A DNA stretch of 64,000 nt. It comes from Cellulophaga baltica (lineage in GTDB: Bacteria; Bacteroidota; Bacteroidia; Flavobacteriales; Flavobacteriaceae). Under the pieces are notes generated by a model that saw only the letters and a program-made list of their open reading frames with translations, was not told the DNA's origin and did no database searches. The stretch's first letter is position 1. The number at the start of each line of letters is the position of its first letter. A program made the translations under genes and the position numbers. The stretch is taken from positions 227,939-291,938 of the forward strand of contig NZ_JAHKQN010000005.1 in the NCBI RefSeq assembly GCF_018861125.1. The letters run 5' to 3'. Shown in pieces: positions 9,337 through 17,933 of the stretch.

Positions 9337-9864
9337 TTAGATCTTGAATGTATTCTTCTTTTTATGCTCGCTTTGGTTGTAACGCTCAACACACTCATGG
9401 TAAATTTCGATTGCTTTATCTGCATCACTCCATCCACCTGTATCAACTTTTTTCTTTTCTAAATCTTTATAAACTTTAAAGAAATGCTCAATCTCTTTTA
9501 ATCTATGCGGATTTAAGTCACTTATATCACGGTTATTACTCCAAATTGGATCTGATACCGGTACACAGATAACTTTCTCATCTGGTCCTTTTTCATCAGT
9601 CATGTGAAAAATTCCAATTGGTCGCACTTCCATAACTACCATTGGATATGTTGGTTGATGCCCTAAAACTAAAACATCTAACGGGTCACTATCTAAAGCC
9701 AAAGTTTCAGGCACAAAACCATAATCACCAGGGTACATCATTGAAGAAAAAAGCATTCTATCAAATCTAATCTTATGTAGATCGAAATCATACTCATATT
9801 TATTTCTACTCCCTTTTGGAATTTCGATTAAAACATCGAATGTAATGTCTTTGCTATTACTCAT
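9337..9864 (-). CDS. ppa: Inorganic pyrophosphatase
   Basis: A family I (soluble, Mg-dependent) pyrophosphatase of 175 residues that hydrolyses PPi to two phosphates, pulling biosynthetic reactions forward. The signature DSDPLDV with its metal-binding aspartates is at residues 58-64. Also conserved are 'FDLHKIRFDR' (about 27-36), 'YPGDYGFVPETLALD' (about 44-58) and the tyrosine/lysine region near 'HFFKVYKDLEKKKV'. Start is ATG at 9864. It is monocistronic, with a strong palindromic terminator downstream. Confidence 0.96.
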   Translation of the reverse strand: MSNSKDITFDVLIEIPKGSRNKYEYDFDLHKIRFDRMLFSSMMYPGDYGFVPETLALDSDPLDVLVLGHQPTYPMVVMEVRPIGIFHMTDEKGPDEKVICVPVSDPIWSNNRDISDLNPHRLKEIEHFFKVYKDLEKKKVDTGGWSDADKAIEIYHECVERYNQSEHKKKNTFKI

Positions 9865-9990
9865 AATATTACTCTAAAATTATCTTCTCAAAGATACTTC
9901 AATTATTTATTTACATGCTTTAAATACCTAAGAATTGAACTAAAATAAGTCAAAATATTTTACGAAAACGGTGTAGTACAACGTAGCCTT

Positions 9991-12486
9991 CTAAAATTTA
10001 AACCCATAAGAACCAGTTACACTAAAAGGTCTTGCATCGGGGTTATCTAAATAATTTCCTCTGAAATTAAAGTCTATTCTAAATATCTTAAATATGTTAC
10101 CAATACCAAACGAGTATTCCCAATAAATATTATCGTCTGGCGCAAGTAAAGGTATATTTGTAGGGCTACTTAAAGCTATATTCTCATCAGACAACTGACC
10201 CCAAACACCTCTTAAGCCAACATATTCTCTAAGATTCCATTTTTTAATAATCGGAATTCTTGAAAAGATACGACCATTGAAATTATGTTCAAAATGCACC
10301 GAAGCATAAGTATCTGTCACAAACTCATAAAAATTTAAATTAGGGAATGTTCCGTAGATAGAAAATAATGTTTGGTTACCCGGTATAACATTTAGCAAAC
10401 CTAAAGGAACTTCGCCAAAAGTTTTACCAACTTCAACAGTACTATATAACCGGCCAAAACCACCTAGTTGCCAAGGTTGTGTGTACGAAAATTGCACCTT
10501 ACTATAATCAAAACCACTTTCAAAAACATCTTTCACACCCTTAGTATATTTAAAAAACAAGGTACTATAAGTGTCATTTATATTTTGGCGTTCTACACCA
10601 TAACCTATAGTCCTTCTACCTGGGGTGTATAACAAAGTAGTTGATAAATCAAACTGTTTTATTTCAGATGAAATACCAGTAGGCGAAGTTGGGTCTATAT
10701 AATCTAAACTAAAATCTTCTGGCAGTGCAGAACTTAACTTCCTAAAAGATCCACCAACCCTTACATTAAAATTATTAGAAGGTTCTACCGCAACAGCAAA
10801 AGTAGTTAAATCAATATTTGACAACTTATTATTAGAACCAACTGAAAACACAGCTGATGATGCCGTACTCCTACCCAAAACATCATTTGTTGAGGTTAAG
10901 CTAATTCCTAACTGTTCAACATCTTTTCTATTACCACCAGATATCGTTAATCTGCTTTTCTTATCTAACAGCCATTTACCCGATATACCATGTTTTACCC
11001 TTTCATCGCCAAAACCATAAGCTAAATAACCCTCTATACGCCATGGATCATTTTGCCCAAAATACGTTCGCGCACCCATTCTGGTTCGTATACCTTCAGC
11101 CTCATTATAACCAAAAATGCTATATACATCACCAATATCTATATTCCACTTATCAATTTCAACATAACCAGAACCTAAAATACTGATAATATTATAGTAG
11201 CTTTTAAACTTAGGGACCGTTTTTAAGGTATCTAATAGTTTGTAAACTCCTTTTTCATCTTTATTTAGGGCTTCAAGTCTATTATTTTGCCAAAAAACAC
11301 TATCACGGTCTACAACACCGCCATCAAATTGGTTCGCTAAATTTTTATAAAACTTGTCATCTTTAACTTCGTCAAAAACATAATTATCGTAAACCGTTGT
11401 TCGCTTACCATAAATACCTTTAGCTTCTTCCTTTTTAGAGAAACTAAAGTCACTAAGCATATAATCACGTTTTAAAAGAAATACAGAATCACTTACAACC
11501 TCAAACTCTTGCTCAATATAAATCTCTTTTACCCAGTTTATATTTGCACTTTTTGTTACGGCTAAATTGATATCCTTAATTGCATAAGTAGAGTCATTTA
11601 CCCAGAAGTTACCTTTAAAAGTTAATTCATTTTTACGCCTTGGATAATATACAATATTGTAACACCACTTATTATCAATATAAGCACTATCCGTTAAGGC
11701 ATAATTATAAACATCTATTCCTGTTTTTGATAGCGGACTCGTAAAACTCTTATCAAAGAATTTCATGTAATTATCATAGATATCATAATCAGAATACAAA
11801 TCTTCAACAAAAGCAGTTAATGATTGATTATTGGTAAACCCTGAATTTTTAGTTCCTAATATCTTTTCTCTTTCTGTATTTTTAATATTATCGCCGTATA
11901 CTTTTGATGCTGTTTCATTTAAAAATATTGGCAAATATGTTTTACCGGTAACCCTTGAAGTATCAAGATCATCAAAAACAAACTCAAGACCATTAAACAT
12001 TTTGCTATTAATCAAGGCACTATCAATAGTGTTTAAATCAAACTCTATTTTCTCGTACTTTTCGTAATTGTATTGATTAAAAAGTTTGACCCCGTTTTGT
12101 CTTTTTCTTTCCCAGATTTTTCTTAATATATCAATCGCTGGATTATTCTTTTTAGATTGTTTACCAGATATTATAACCACCTCTTTTAACTGCTCACCTT
12201 GTCCTTCTGCCAAAACAATATCCATATTGTAAGACACTTTTTGAGTCAAAGCTATTTCTTGAGTTTCAAAACCTACAAATGAAATTACTAAAGTATCAAA
12301 TGTTTGATCTGCTTCTAAGTAAAAAACACCATCATCGTTAGTGATGGTACCTATGGTAGAGTTTTTGAATAAAACATTCGCAAAAGCAACAGGAGCCCCC
12401 GTTTCATCTTTTACAACACCACCTACCTTTGTCTGAGAAAAAAGAAAACTTGTGAAAAATAATAATAGAAAAAATATTTTATTCAT
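9991..12486 (-). CDS. DUF5686 outer-membrane protein with carboxypeptidase-like regulatory domain
   Basis: An 831-residue outer-membrane protein. A signal peptide (ends FLFSQ, residue about 18) is followed by a carboxypeptidase-like regulatory domain (about 20-105, 'VGGVVKDETGAPVAFANVLFKN'). The large DUF5686 region begins near 'KNNPAIDILRKIWERKRQN' and includes the typical 'YNYEKYEKIEFDL'. The C-terminal third is a series of amphipathic strands ending in Phe (SYGFKF), the usual signal for BAM-mediated insertion. Function of DUF5686 is unknown. Its start lies about 140 bp beyond the pdhB terminator, so it is probably transcribed on its own. Confidence 0.88.
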   Translation of the reverse strand: MNKIFFLLLFFTSFLFSQTKVGGVVKDETGAPVAFANVLFKNSTIGTITNDDGVFYLEADQTFDTLVISFVGFETQEIALTQKVSYNMDIVLAEGQGEQLKEVVIISGKQSKKNNPAIDILRKIWERKRQNGVKLFNQYNYEKYEKIEFDLNTIDSALINSKMFNGLEFVFDDLDTSRVTGKTYLPIFLNETASKVYGDNIKNTEREKILGTKNSGFTNNQSLTAFVEDLYSDYDIYDNYMKFFDKSFTSPLSKTGIDVYNYALTDSAYIDNKWCYNIVYYPRRKNELTFKGNFWVNDSTYAIKDINLAVTKSANINWVKEIYIEQEFEVVSDSVFLLKRDYMLSDFSFSKKEEAKGIYGKRTTVYDNYVFDEVKDDKFYKNLANQFDGGVVDRDSVFWQNNRLEALNKDEKGVYKLLDTLKTVPKFKSYYNIISILGSGYVEIDKWNIDIGDVYSIFGYNEAEGIRTRMGARTYFGQNDPWRIEGYLAYGFGDERVKHGISGKWLLDKKSRLTISGGNRKDVEQLGISLTSTNDVLGRSTASSAVFSVGSNNKLSNIDLTTFAVAVEPSNNFNVRVGGSFRKLSSALPEDFSLDYIDPTSPTGISSEIKQFDLSTTLLYTPGRRTIGYGVERQNINDTYSTLFFKYTKGVKDVFESGFDYSKVQFSYTQPWQLGGFGRLYSTVEVGKTFGEVPLGLLNVIPGNQTLFSIYGTFPNLNFYEFVTDTYASVHFEHNFNGRIFSRIPIIKKWNLREYVGLRGVWGQLSDENIALSSPTNIPLLAPDDNIYWEYSFGIGNIFKIFRIDFNFRGNYLDNPDARPFSVTGSYGFKF

Positions 12487-12560
12487 TAGACCATTGAAAA
12501 TGTGGAATTAATAAGCAAAAGTACAAACACTTATTACAAGAAAAATGTTTCTTAAAACAA

Positions 12561-12600
12561 AAACAGCTTTATTAACAAAATATTGTCAATAAAGCTGTTT
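12561..12600 (-). terminator. Terminator after pdhB
   Basis: AAACAGCTTTATT (12561-12573) and AATAAAGCTGTTT (12588-12600) form a perfect 13-bp stem, 24 bp after the pdhB stop, followed on the minus strand by a T-rich run. Confidence 0.75.
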
Positions 12601-12624
12601 AGCTATGTTGTAAATTTAAAAAGG

Positions 12625-13602
12625 CTATTTATACATCACCTTTTTTACAGATTTAATCACATCTTCGTAATTAGGCAACCATTCTGCCAATAATACTGGA
12701 GAATATGGTGCAGGAGTATCTGCAGTGTTTATTTTTTCAATTGGAGCATCTAAATAGTCAAATGCATTTGATTGAACGTGGTATATAATTTCAGAAGCAA
12801 CATTACCATAAGGCCAAGCTTCTTCCAAAATAACCATTCTGTTTGTTTTCTTAACAGATGTAAGTATCGCTTCGTAATCTAATGGTTTTACTGTACGTAA
12901 ATCGATTATTTCACAGCTAATACCTTCTTTTTCTAATTGATCTGCCGCTTTGTAAGCTTCTTTAATAATTTTACCAAAAGAAATAATAGTTACATCAGTA
13001 CCTACTCTTTTAATATCGGCAACACCTATTGGCACTATATAATCTCCTTCAGGAACCTCACCTTTATCACCATACATTTGCTCAGACTCCATAAAAATAA
13101 CAGGATCATTGTCTCTAATCGCTGCTTTCAATAAACCTTTTGCATCGGCTGGATTAGAAGGTACAATCACTTTTAAACCAGGACAGTTTGCGAACCAGCT
13201 TTCAAAAGCTTGTGAGTGTGTTGCTCCCAGTTGACCTGCAGAACCTGTTGGGCCTCTAAAGACTATTGGACAATTGAACTGCCCGCCAGACATTTGACGA
13301 ATTTTTGCCGCATTATTGATTATTTGATCAATACCAACTAAGGCAAAGTTAAAAGTCATAAATTCAATAATTGGTCTATTACCATTCATTGCAGAACCTA
13401 CCCCAATACCAGCAAAACCAAGTTCAGAAATAGGAGTATCAATTACTCTATCTGCACCAAACTCGTCTAACATACCTTTTGAGGCTTTATATGCACCATT
13501 GTACTCTGCGACTTCTTCACCCATTAAATAGATAGAATCGTCTTTTCTCATTTCTTCGGACATTGCCTCACAAATAGCTTCCCTAAATTGTATTGTTTTC
13601 AT
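12625..13602 (-). CDS. pdhB: Pyruvate dehydrogenase E1 component, beta subunit
   Basis: The 325-residue beta subunit of the heterotetrameric E1 of pyruvate dehydrogenase (thiamine-diphosphate dependent, pyruvate to acetyl-CoA with E2 and E3). It starts MKTIQFREAICEAMSEEMRKD and has the transketolase pyrimidine-binding domain ('FLMGEEVAEYNGAYKASKG'-like segment, residues about 24-45; 'DTPISELGFAGIGVGSAM', about 56-73) and the C-terminal transketolase domain ('IIDLRTVKPLDYEAI', about 228-242). The alpha subunit and E2 are not in the window. It could be another branched 2-oxoacid dehydrogenase beta subunit, but the sequence reads as PdhB. It is divergent from etfBA across a 28-bp palindrome. Confidence 0.92.
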   Translation of the reverse strand: MKTIQFREAICEAMSEEMRKDDSIYLMGEEVAEYNGAYKASKGMLDEFGADRVIDTPISELGFAGIGVGSAMNGNRPIIEFMTFNFALVGIDQIINNAAKIRQMSGGQFNCPIVFRGPTGSAGQLGATHSQAFESWFANCPGLKVIVPSNPADAKGLLKAAIRDNDPVIFMESEQMYGDKGEVPEGDYIVPIGVADIKRVGTDVTIISFGKIIKEAYKAADQLEKEGISCEIIDLRTVKPLDYEAILTSVKKTNRMVILEEAWPYGNVASEIIYHVQSNAFDYLDAPIEKINTADTPAPYSPVLLAEWLPNYEDVIKSVKKVMYK

Positions 13603-13698
13603 TTAAACAGAGTTTCTTAAATTATTTTTCTAAAAGCGAACACAAAAATAGGAAAATATCTGTCATATCAATGTTAGTTACAATCAAAAAAAGTTATA

Positions 13699-13726
13699 AA
13701 ATTTACTATGCATGCATAGTAAATTT
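13699..13726. promoter_or_regulatory. 28-bp perfect palindrome, candidate operator between pdhB and etfBA
   Basis: The half-site AAATTTACTATGCA is followed directly by its exact reverse complement. It lies in the 176-bp divergent gap. The right arm overlaps TAAATTTG (13720-13727), a perfect match to the Bacteroidota -7 element for etfB. Perfect dyads of this size, lacking a T tract, are typical of TetR- or MarR-like operators. The regulator is unknown. Confidence 0.6.
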
Positions 13727-13778
13727 GAAAAATATTGGCTATCTTAGCATCATTATTGAAAATTTAATACCCAAAATA

Positions 13779-14519
13779 ATGAAGATATTAGTTTGCATAA
13801 GCAATGTTCCGGATACAACATCCAAAATAAACTTTACCGATGGAGATACTAAATTTGACACTAACGGTGTACAATTTGTCATAAACCCTAACGATGAGTT
13901 TGGGCTTACTAGAGCAATGTGGTTTAAAGAAAAACAAAGCGCTACGGTACACATTGCTACTGTGGGTCCTGCTTCTGTTGAACCTACAATGCGAAAAGCT
14001 CTTGCTATTGGAGCAGATGAAGCGATTCGTATAAACGCAGAACCTACAGATGGTTTTTTTGTAGCTCAACAACTTTCTGAAATAATAAAGAATGGCGGCT
14101 ACGACTTAGTCATTGCCGGTAGAGAATCAATTGATTATAACGGAGGAATGGTTCCTGGCATTATAGCTAGTTTGCTTGATATTAACTTTGTAAATACTTG
14201 CGAAAGTCTTGAAATTGAAGGGACAAAGGCCACTGCTGTTCGTGAAATTGACGGTGGTAAAGAAAAAATATCAACTACCTTACCTCTAATTATAGGTGGA
14301 CAAAAAGGATTAGTTGAAGAAAAAGATTTGAAAATACCAAACATGCGTGGTATTATGATGGCACGTAAGAAAACATTAACTGTTGTTGAACCTGTTGACG
14401 GTTTAACAGCTACAAATGACACCAAATTTGAGAAACCTGTAGCTAAAGGAGCTGTAAAACTTGCTTCTTCAGTTGATGAATTAGTAACGTTATTACACAA
14501 CGAAGCCAAAGTAATATAA
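13779..14519 (+). CDS. etfB: Electron transfer flavoprotein subunit beta
   Basis: The 246-residue small subunit of the ETF heterodimer, which accepts electrons from acyl-CoA and related dehydrogenases. The start is ATG at 13779 (MKILVCISNVPDTTSKI); the open frame reaches further upstream but that part is intergenic and includes the palindrome. Diagnostic segments are 'GVQFVINPNDEFGLTRAMWFKE' region (about 32-53) and 'AGRESIDYNGGMVPGIIASLL' region (about 113-133), followed by the conserved 'PLIIGGQKGLVEEKDLKIPNMRGIM' region. It precedes etfA by 29 bp in an operon. The palindrome upstream suggests regulation, perhaps with fatty-acid or amino-acid catabolism. Confidence 0.95.
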   Translation: MKILVCISNVPDTTSKINFTDGDTKFDTNGVQFVINPNDEFGLTRAMWFKEKQSATVHIATVGPASVEPTMRKALAIGADEAIRINAEPTDGFFVAQQLSEIIKNGGYDLVIAGRESIDYNGGMVPGIIASLLDINFVNTCESLEIEGTKATAVREIDGGKEKISTTLPLIIGGQKGLVEEKDLKIPNMRGIMMARKKTLTVVEPVDGLTATNDTKFEKPVAKGAVKLASSVDELVTLLHNEAKVI

Positions 14520-14548
14520 AAATTATCTCAAATTAAAAAAACAAAAAT

Positions 14549-15517
14549 ATGTCAGTCTTAGTATATACAGAATCTGAAAACGGTAAGTTTAAAAAAAATG
14601 CTTTTGAAGTAGCTTCATATGCTACTGAAGTTGCAAAACAAATGGGAACTACAGCTACTGCTGTATCATTTAACGCAACTGATAAAGAAAGTTTAGGTGA
14701 ATACGGAGTATCTAAAGTAATTAATATAAGTGACGATACATTAAGTACTTTTAATGCAAAGGCTTATGCAAATAGCATCAAGCAAGTTGTTGAAAAAGAA
14801 GACGCTAAAGTCATCATCTTAAGCTCTAGTACAGATACAAAATTTCTTGCACCTTTATTGTCAGGATATTTAAAAGCAGGCTACATACCTAATGTAGTTG
14901 CTGCACCTGAAAGCACTACTCCTTTTGTTGTAAAACGTACAGCATTTAGCAACAAAGGCTTTGCTTTATCAGAAATTAATACCGATATAAAAATTGTAGG
15001 AGTATCAAACAATGCTTTTGGTATTGCTGAAAACAAAATAGAAGCCTCAGTGGAAGATTTTAGTGCTTCTGTTTCAGATGCGGATTTTGGTATAAAATCT
15101 ATTGAAATAGATAAAGTAGTTGGTAAAGCTACTATTGCAGATGCCGATATTGTAGTATCTGGTGGTCGTGGTTTAAAAGGACCAGAAAACTGGGGATTGA
15201 TTGAAGATTTAGCCGAAGTACTTGGTGCCGCTACCGCTTGTTCTAAACCTGTATCTGATTTAGGTTGGAGACCACACGGAGAACATGTTGGTCAAACTGG
15301 GAAACCTGTTGCAAGTAACCTATACATTGCTATTGGTATCTCTGGAGCAATTCAACATTTAGCAGGCGTGAGCTCATCAAAAGTAAAAGTTGTTATAAAC
15401 AATGATCCTGAAGCCCCGTTTTTTAAGGCTGCTGATTATGGTATTGTAGGCGATGCTTTTGAGGTTGTACCACAACTAACAGAAAAATTAAAAGAATTTA
15501 AAGCTCAAAACGCTTAA
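14549..15517 (+). CDS. etfA: Electron transfer flavoprotein subunit alpha
   Basis: The 322-residue large ETF subunit. The N-terminal half is the nucleotide-binding-like domain, and the C-terminal FAD domain has the signature 'VVSGGRGLKGPENWGLIEDLA' region (about residues 199-219), 'LGWRPHGEHVGQTGKPV' (about 243-259, FAD contact) and 'IAIGISGAIQHLAGVSSS' (about 264-281). It passes electrons from flavin dehydrogenases to ETF:quinone oxidoreductase. Operon partner of etfB. A very large inverted repeat follows the stop codon. Confidence 0.96.
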   Translation: MSVLVYTESENGKFKKNAFEVASYATEVAKQMGTTATAVSFNATDKESLGEYGVSKVINISDDTLSTFNAKAYANSIKQVVEKEDAKVIILSSSTDTKFLAPLLSGYLKAGYIPNVVAAPESTTPFVVKRTAFSNKGFALSEINTDIKIVGVSNNAFGIAENKIEASVEDFSASVSDADFGIKSIEIDKVVGKATIADADIVVSGGRGLKGPENWGLIEDLAEVLGAATACSKPVSDLGWRPHGEHVGQTGKPVASNLYIAIGISGAIQHLAGVSSSKVKVVINNDPEAPFFKAADYGIVGDAFEVVPQLTEKLKEFKAQNA

Positions 15518-15533
15518 AAATTGCTAAATTGTG

Positions 15534-15595
15534 CCACTTAATAGGGGCTGTTTAAATAATTGGGCATCCCTTTTTATTTAAACAGCCCCTAGTGG
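15534..15595. repeat. Long inverted repeat downstream of etfA
   Basis: AGGGGCTGTTTAAATA (15543-15558) pairs over 16 bp with TATTTAAACAGCCCCT (15575-15590). An outer CCACT/AGTGG pair (15534-15538, 15591-15595) continues the stem past a four-base bulge (TAAT). There is no T tract after the stem. It could be an etfBA terminator, an mRNA-stabilising 3' hairpin, or a short mobile (MITE-like) palindrome; the ends resemble IS termini but no target duplication is seen. Confidence 0.65.
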
Positions 15596-15608
15596 TTTAA
15601 AAACATTT

Positions 15609-16238
15609 ATGAGCTTAGTACGGTTAAAAATAAAAGGAATATCATACAGTCAAACGCAAAACGGTGCGTATGCCCTTATATTAAACGAAGTTGAAGGTGA
15701 TAGAAAATTACCAATTGTTATTGGTGCTTTTGAAGCACAATCTATTGCTATTGCATTAGAAAAAGAAATTAAACCTCCCCGCCCATTAACTCATGATCTT
15801 TTTAAAAATTTCGCAGATCGTTTTGACATCGTAGTTAAACAAGTGATTATTCACAAACTTGTTGATGGTGTTTTCTACTCAAGCATAATTTGCGAAAGAG
15901 ACAAAATTGAAGAAATTATTGATGCTCGTACTAGTGATGCTATCGCTTTAGCTCTACGGTTTAATGCACCAATATTTACTTACAAAAACATATTAGATAA
16001 AGCTGGTATATTCTTGAAATTCTCATCAAAAGAAAAGGAAGATGACGATGCTGACGATAGTATTATGGTAAATGAAATATTACAAGAAGGTGAAACGGTT
16101 GAAATTACCGGTTCTGCTTCCGATGGATATTCTGAACTTACTACTGAAGAACTATACAAAGAATTAGAAAATGCAGTTAATAATGAAAATTACGAAAAGG
16201 CTGCCAAATTAAGAGACGAAATATCAAAACGCGAATAA
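15609..16238 (+). CDS. Bifunctional nuclease (BFN/DUF151) family protein with C-terminal UVR motif
   Basis: A 209-residue cytosolic protein. Residues about 1-135 are a BFN domain ('LPIVIGAFEAQSIAIALEKE', about 31-50; 'ARTSDAIALALRFNAPIF', about 102-119). The last about 35 residues ('ELYKELENAVNNENYEKAA', then LRDEISKRE) form a UvrB/UvrC (UVR) motif, a helical hairpin used for protein contacts in UvrB-UvrC and Clp systems. Plant BFN proteins cleave RNA and DNA; bacterial activity is poorly established. It is separated from etfA by the inverted repeat and may have its own transcript. Confidence 0.88.
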   Translation: MSLVRLKIKGISYSQTQNGAYALILNEVEGDRKLPIVIGAFEAQSIAIALEKEIKPPRPLTHDLFKNFADRFDIVVKQVIIHKLVDGVFYSSIICERDKIEEIIDARTSDAIALALRFNAPIFTYKNILDKAGIFLKFSSKEKEDDDADDSIMVNEILQEGETVEITGSASDGYSELTTEELYKELENAVNNENYEKAAKLRDEISKRE

Positions 16239-16337
16239 TTCGTTTTCTTAAAATCAAGTAGAAATCATAAGCAACACAATCTTGTATTGCTCATCAAATT
16301 ATGATACTGCTACACATATTAATATAAAATTACATTG

Positions 16338-17807
16338 ATGAAAAACAGCTTTTGGTTTGTGTTACTAGCACTTTTATTAGTAAGTCCGATATTTGGTCAA
16401 GATTTAAACAACGAAATTGTTACAGTTTCAGAAGAAGTTAAAAATAACGTTGATACTACTACCATCATAAATGATATCGCAGTAACCAAAATAAAACCAA
16501 ACGAAGGTTTTTCAATAAATAGTCTTTTTAGAGGTATTCTAGGAATGGCTGTTTTAATATTAGTTTCCTTTTTGTTTAGTGCAAACAGAAAAGCCATCAA
16601 CTGGAAAACAGTAGGTATTGGTTTAATACTACAACTTGTAATAGCTATAGGCGTATTAAAAGTACCTTTTATTCAATATATATTTGATAAAATTGGAAAA
16701 CTATTTGTAAAAATATTAGAGTTCACCACCGCAGGTAGCAAGTTCCTTTTTGAAGGTTTAGTGGTTGACATGGATACATTCGGTTTTATTTTCGCCTTTC
16801 AAGTACTGCCAACAATTATCTTTTTCTCTGCTTTAACATCTGTTTTATTTTATTTAGGAATTATTCAAAAAGTAGTAAAAGTATTGGCTTCATTACTTAC
16901 TAAAACATTAGGTATTTCAGGTGCGGAAAGTTTAAGTGTTGCAGGCAATATTTTTTTAGGGCAAACAGAAGCTCCATTATTAATTAAAGCTTATTTAGAT
17001 AAAATGAATAAGTCAGAAATTCTTTTGGTAATGATTGGTGGTATGGCAACTGTAGCAGGAGCTGTTCTAGCTGCTTACATTGGTTTTTTAGGTGGTGATG
17101 ATGAGGTATTACGTTTACAATTCGCAAAACATTTATTAGCAGCATCTGTAATGGCAGCACCTGGTGCTATTGTAATTTCAAAAATATTATATCCACAAAC
17201 AGAAACCGTAAATACTGATGTAAATGTATCTACCGAAAAAATAGGATCAAATATATTAGATGCTATCGCTAACGGAACTACTGAAGGCTTAAAACTTGCT
17301 GTAAACGTTGGTGCAATGTTATTGGTTTTTGTAGCCTTTATTGCAATGATTAACTGGATCTTTGGTTCTATCGGCGATGTTACACACATTAACCCTTGGA
17401 TTGCCGAAAACTCATCGTATAGTAAACTATCATTAGAATCTATTTTAGGAACCATTTTCGCCCCTTTAATGTGGTTAATTGGTATTGCGAAAGAAGATGT
17501 TATGTTAATGGGACAATTACTAGGTATTAAACTAGCAGCAAGTGAGTTTATAGGCTACATACAACTATCAGATTTAAAAGATGCTTCAAACGGACTTCAT
17601 TTTACGTATAACAAATCTGTAATTATGGCAACTTATATGCTATGTGGTTTTGCTAACTTCGCCTCAATTGGTATTCAAATTGGTGGTATTGGATCATTAG
17701 CTCCTAACCAACGTAAAACCTTATCTGAATTCGGACTCAGAGCTGTTTTGGGTGGTTCATTAGCATCGTTACTTTCTGCTACTATTGCCGGAATGATTTT
17801 AGGTTAA
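16338..17807 (+). CDS. Concentrative nucleoside transporter (NupC/CNT family)
   Basis: A 489-residue inner-membrane cation/nucleoside symporter. I chose the ATG at 16338. Residues 1-21 look like a cleavable signal peptide (ends FGQ), followed by an about 45-residue exported segment, an addition relative to E. coli NupC. The core has many hydrophobic helices and the CNT signatures 'GQTEAPLLIKAYLDKMNKSE' (about 212-231), 'TVAGAVLAAYIGFLG' (about 240-254) and 'CGFANFASIGIQIGGIGSL' (about 436-454). It supplies nucleosides for salvage; thyA lies just downstream, but with its own gap and probable promoter. Confidence 0.92.
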   Translation: MKNSFWFVLLALLLVSPIFGQDLNNEIVTVSEEVKNNVDTTTIINDIAVTKIKPNEGFSINSLFRGILGMAVLILVSFLFSANRKAINWKTVGIGLILQLVIAIGVLKVPFIQYIFDKIGKLFVKILEFTTAGSKFLFEGLVVDMDTFGFIFAFQVLPTIIFFSALTSVLFYLGIIQKVVKVLASLLTKTLGISGAESLSVAGNIFLGQTEAPLLIKAYLDKMNKSEILLVMIGGMATVAGAVLAAYIGFLGGDDEVLRLQFAKHLLAASVMAAPGAIVISKILYPQTETVNTDVNVSTEKIGSNILDAIANGTTEGLKLAVNVGAMLLVFVAFIAMINWIFGSIGDVTHINPWIAENSSYSKLSLESILGTIFAPLMWLIGIAKEDVMLMGQLLGIKLAASEFIGYIQLSDLKDASNGLHFTYNKSVIMATYMLCGFANFASIGIQIGGIGSLAPNQRKTLSEFGLRAVLGGSLASLLSATIAGMILG

Positions 17808-17874
17808 GCACCTTTTCGTTGATAACCTTTTTATAAGTAATATAGCTCTTCGTAAAACGAACAAGTACTTTTTA

Positions 17875-17882
17875 TACTTTTG
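17875..17882 (+). promoter_or_regulatory. Possible -7 element before thyA
   Basis: TACTTTTG matches TAnnTTTG, 52 bp before the thyA ATG. No convincing TTG sits at the -33 position, so this is tentative. Confidence 0.35.
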
Positions 17883-17933
17883 AAGTATACAAAACTATAA
17901 AAGGCTCATTGCTATGGGCACGTATTTTACTTT

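Noticed and set aside
13593-13778. A 62-residue N-terminal extension of EtfB starting at 13593.
   Set aside because: It overlaps pdhB's start, contains the palindrome and promoter-like box, and has no family similarity. ATG at 13779 gives the standard EtfB length.
13739-14509. Several minus-strand open frames antisense to etfB.
   Set aside because: The plus-strand frame encodes a full EtfB; antisense frames show no family motif and are long only by codon bias.
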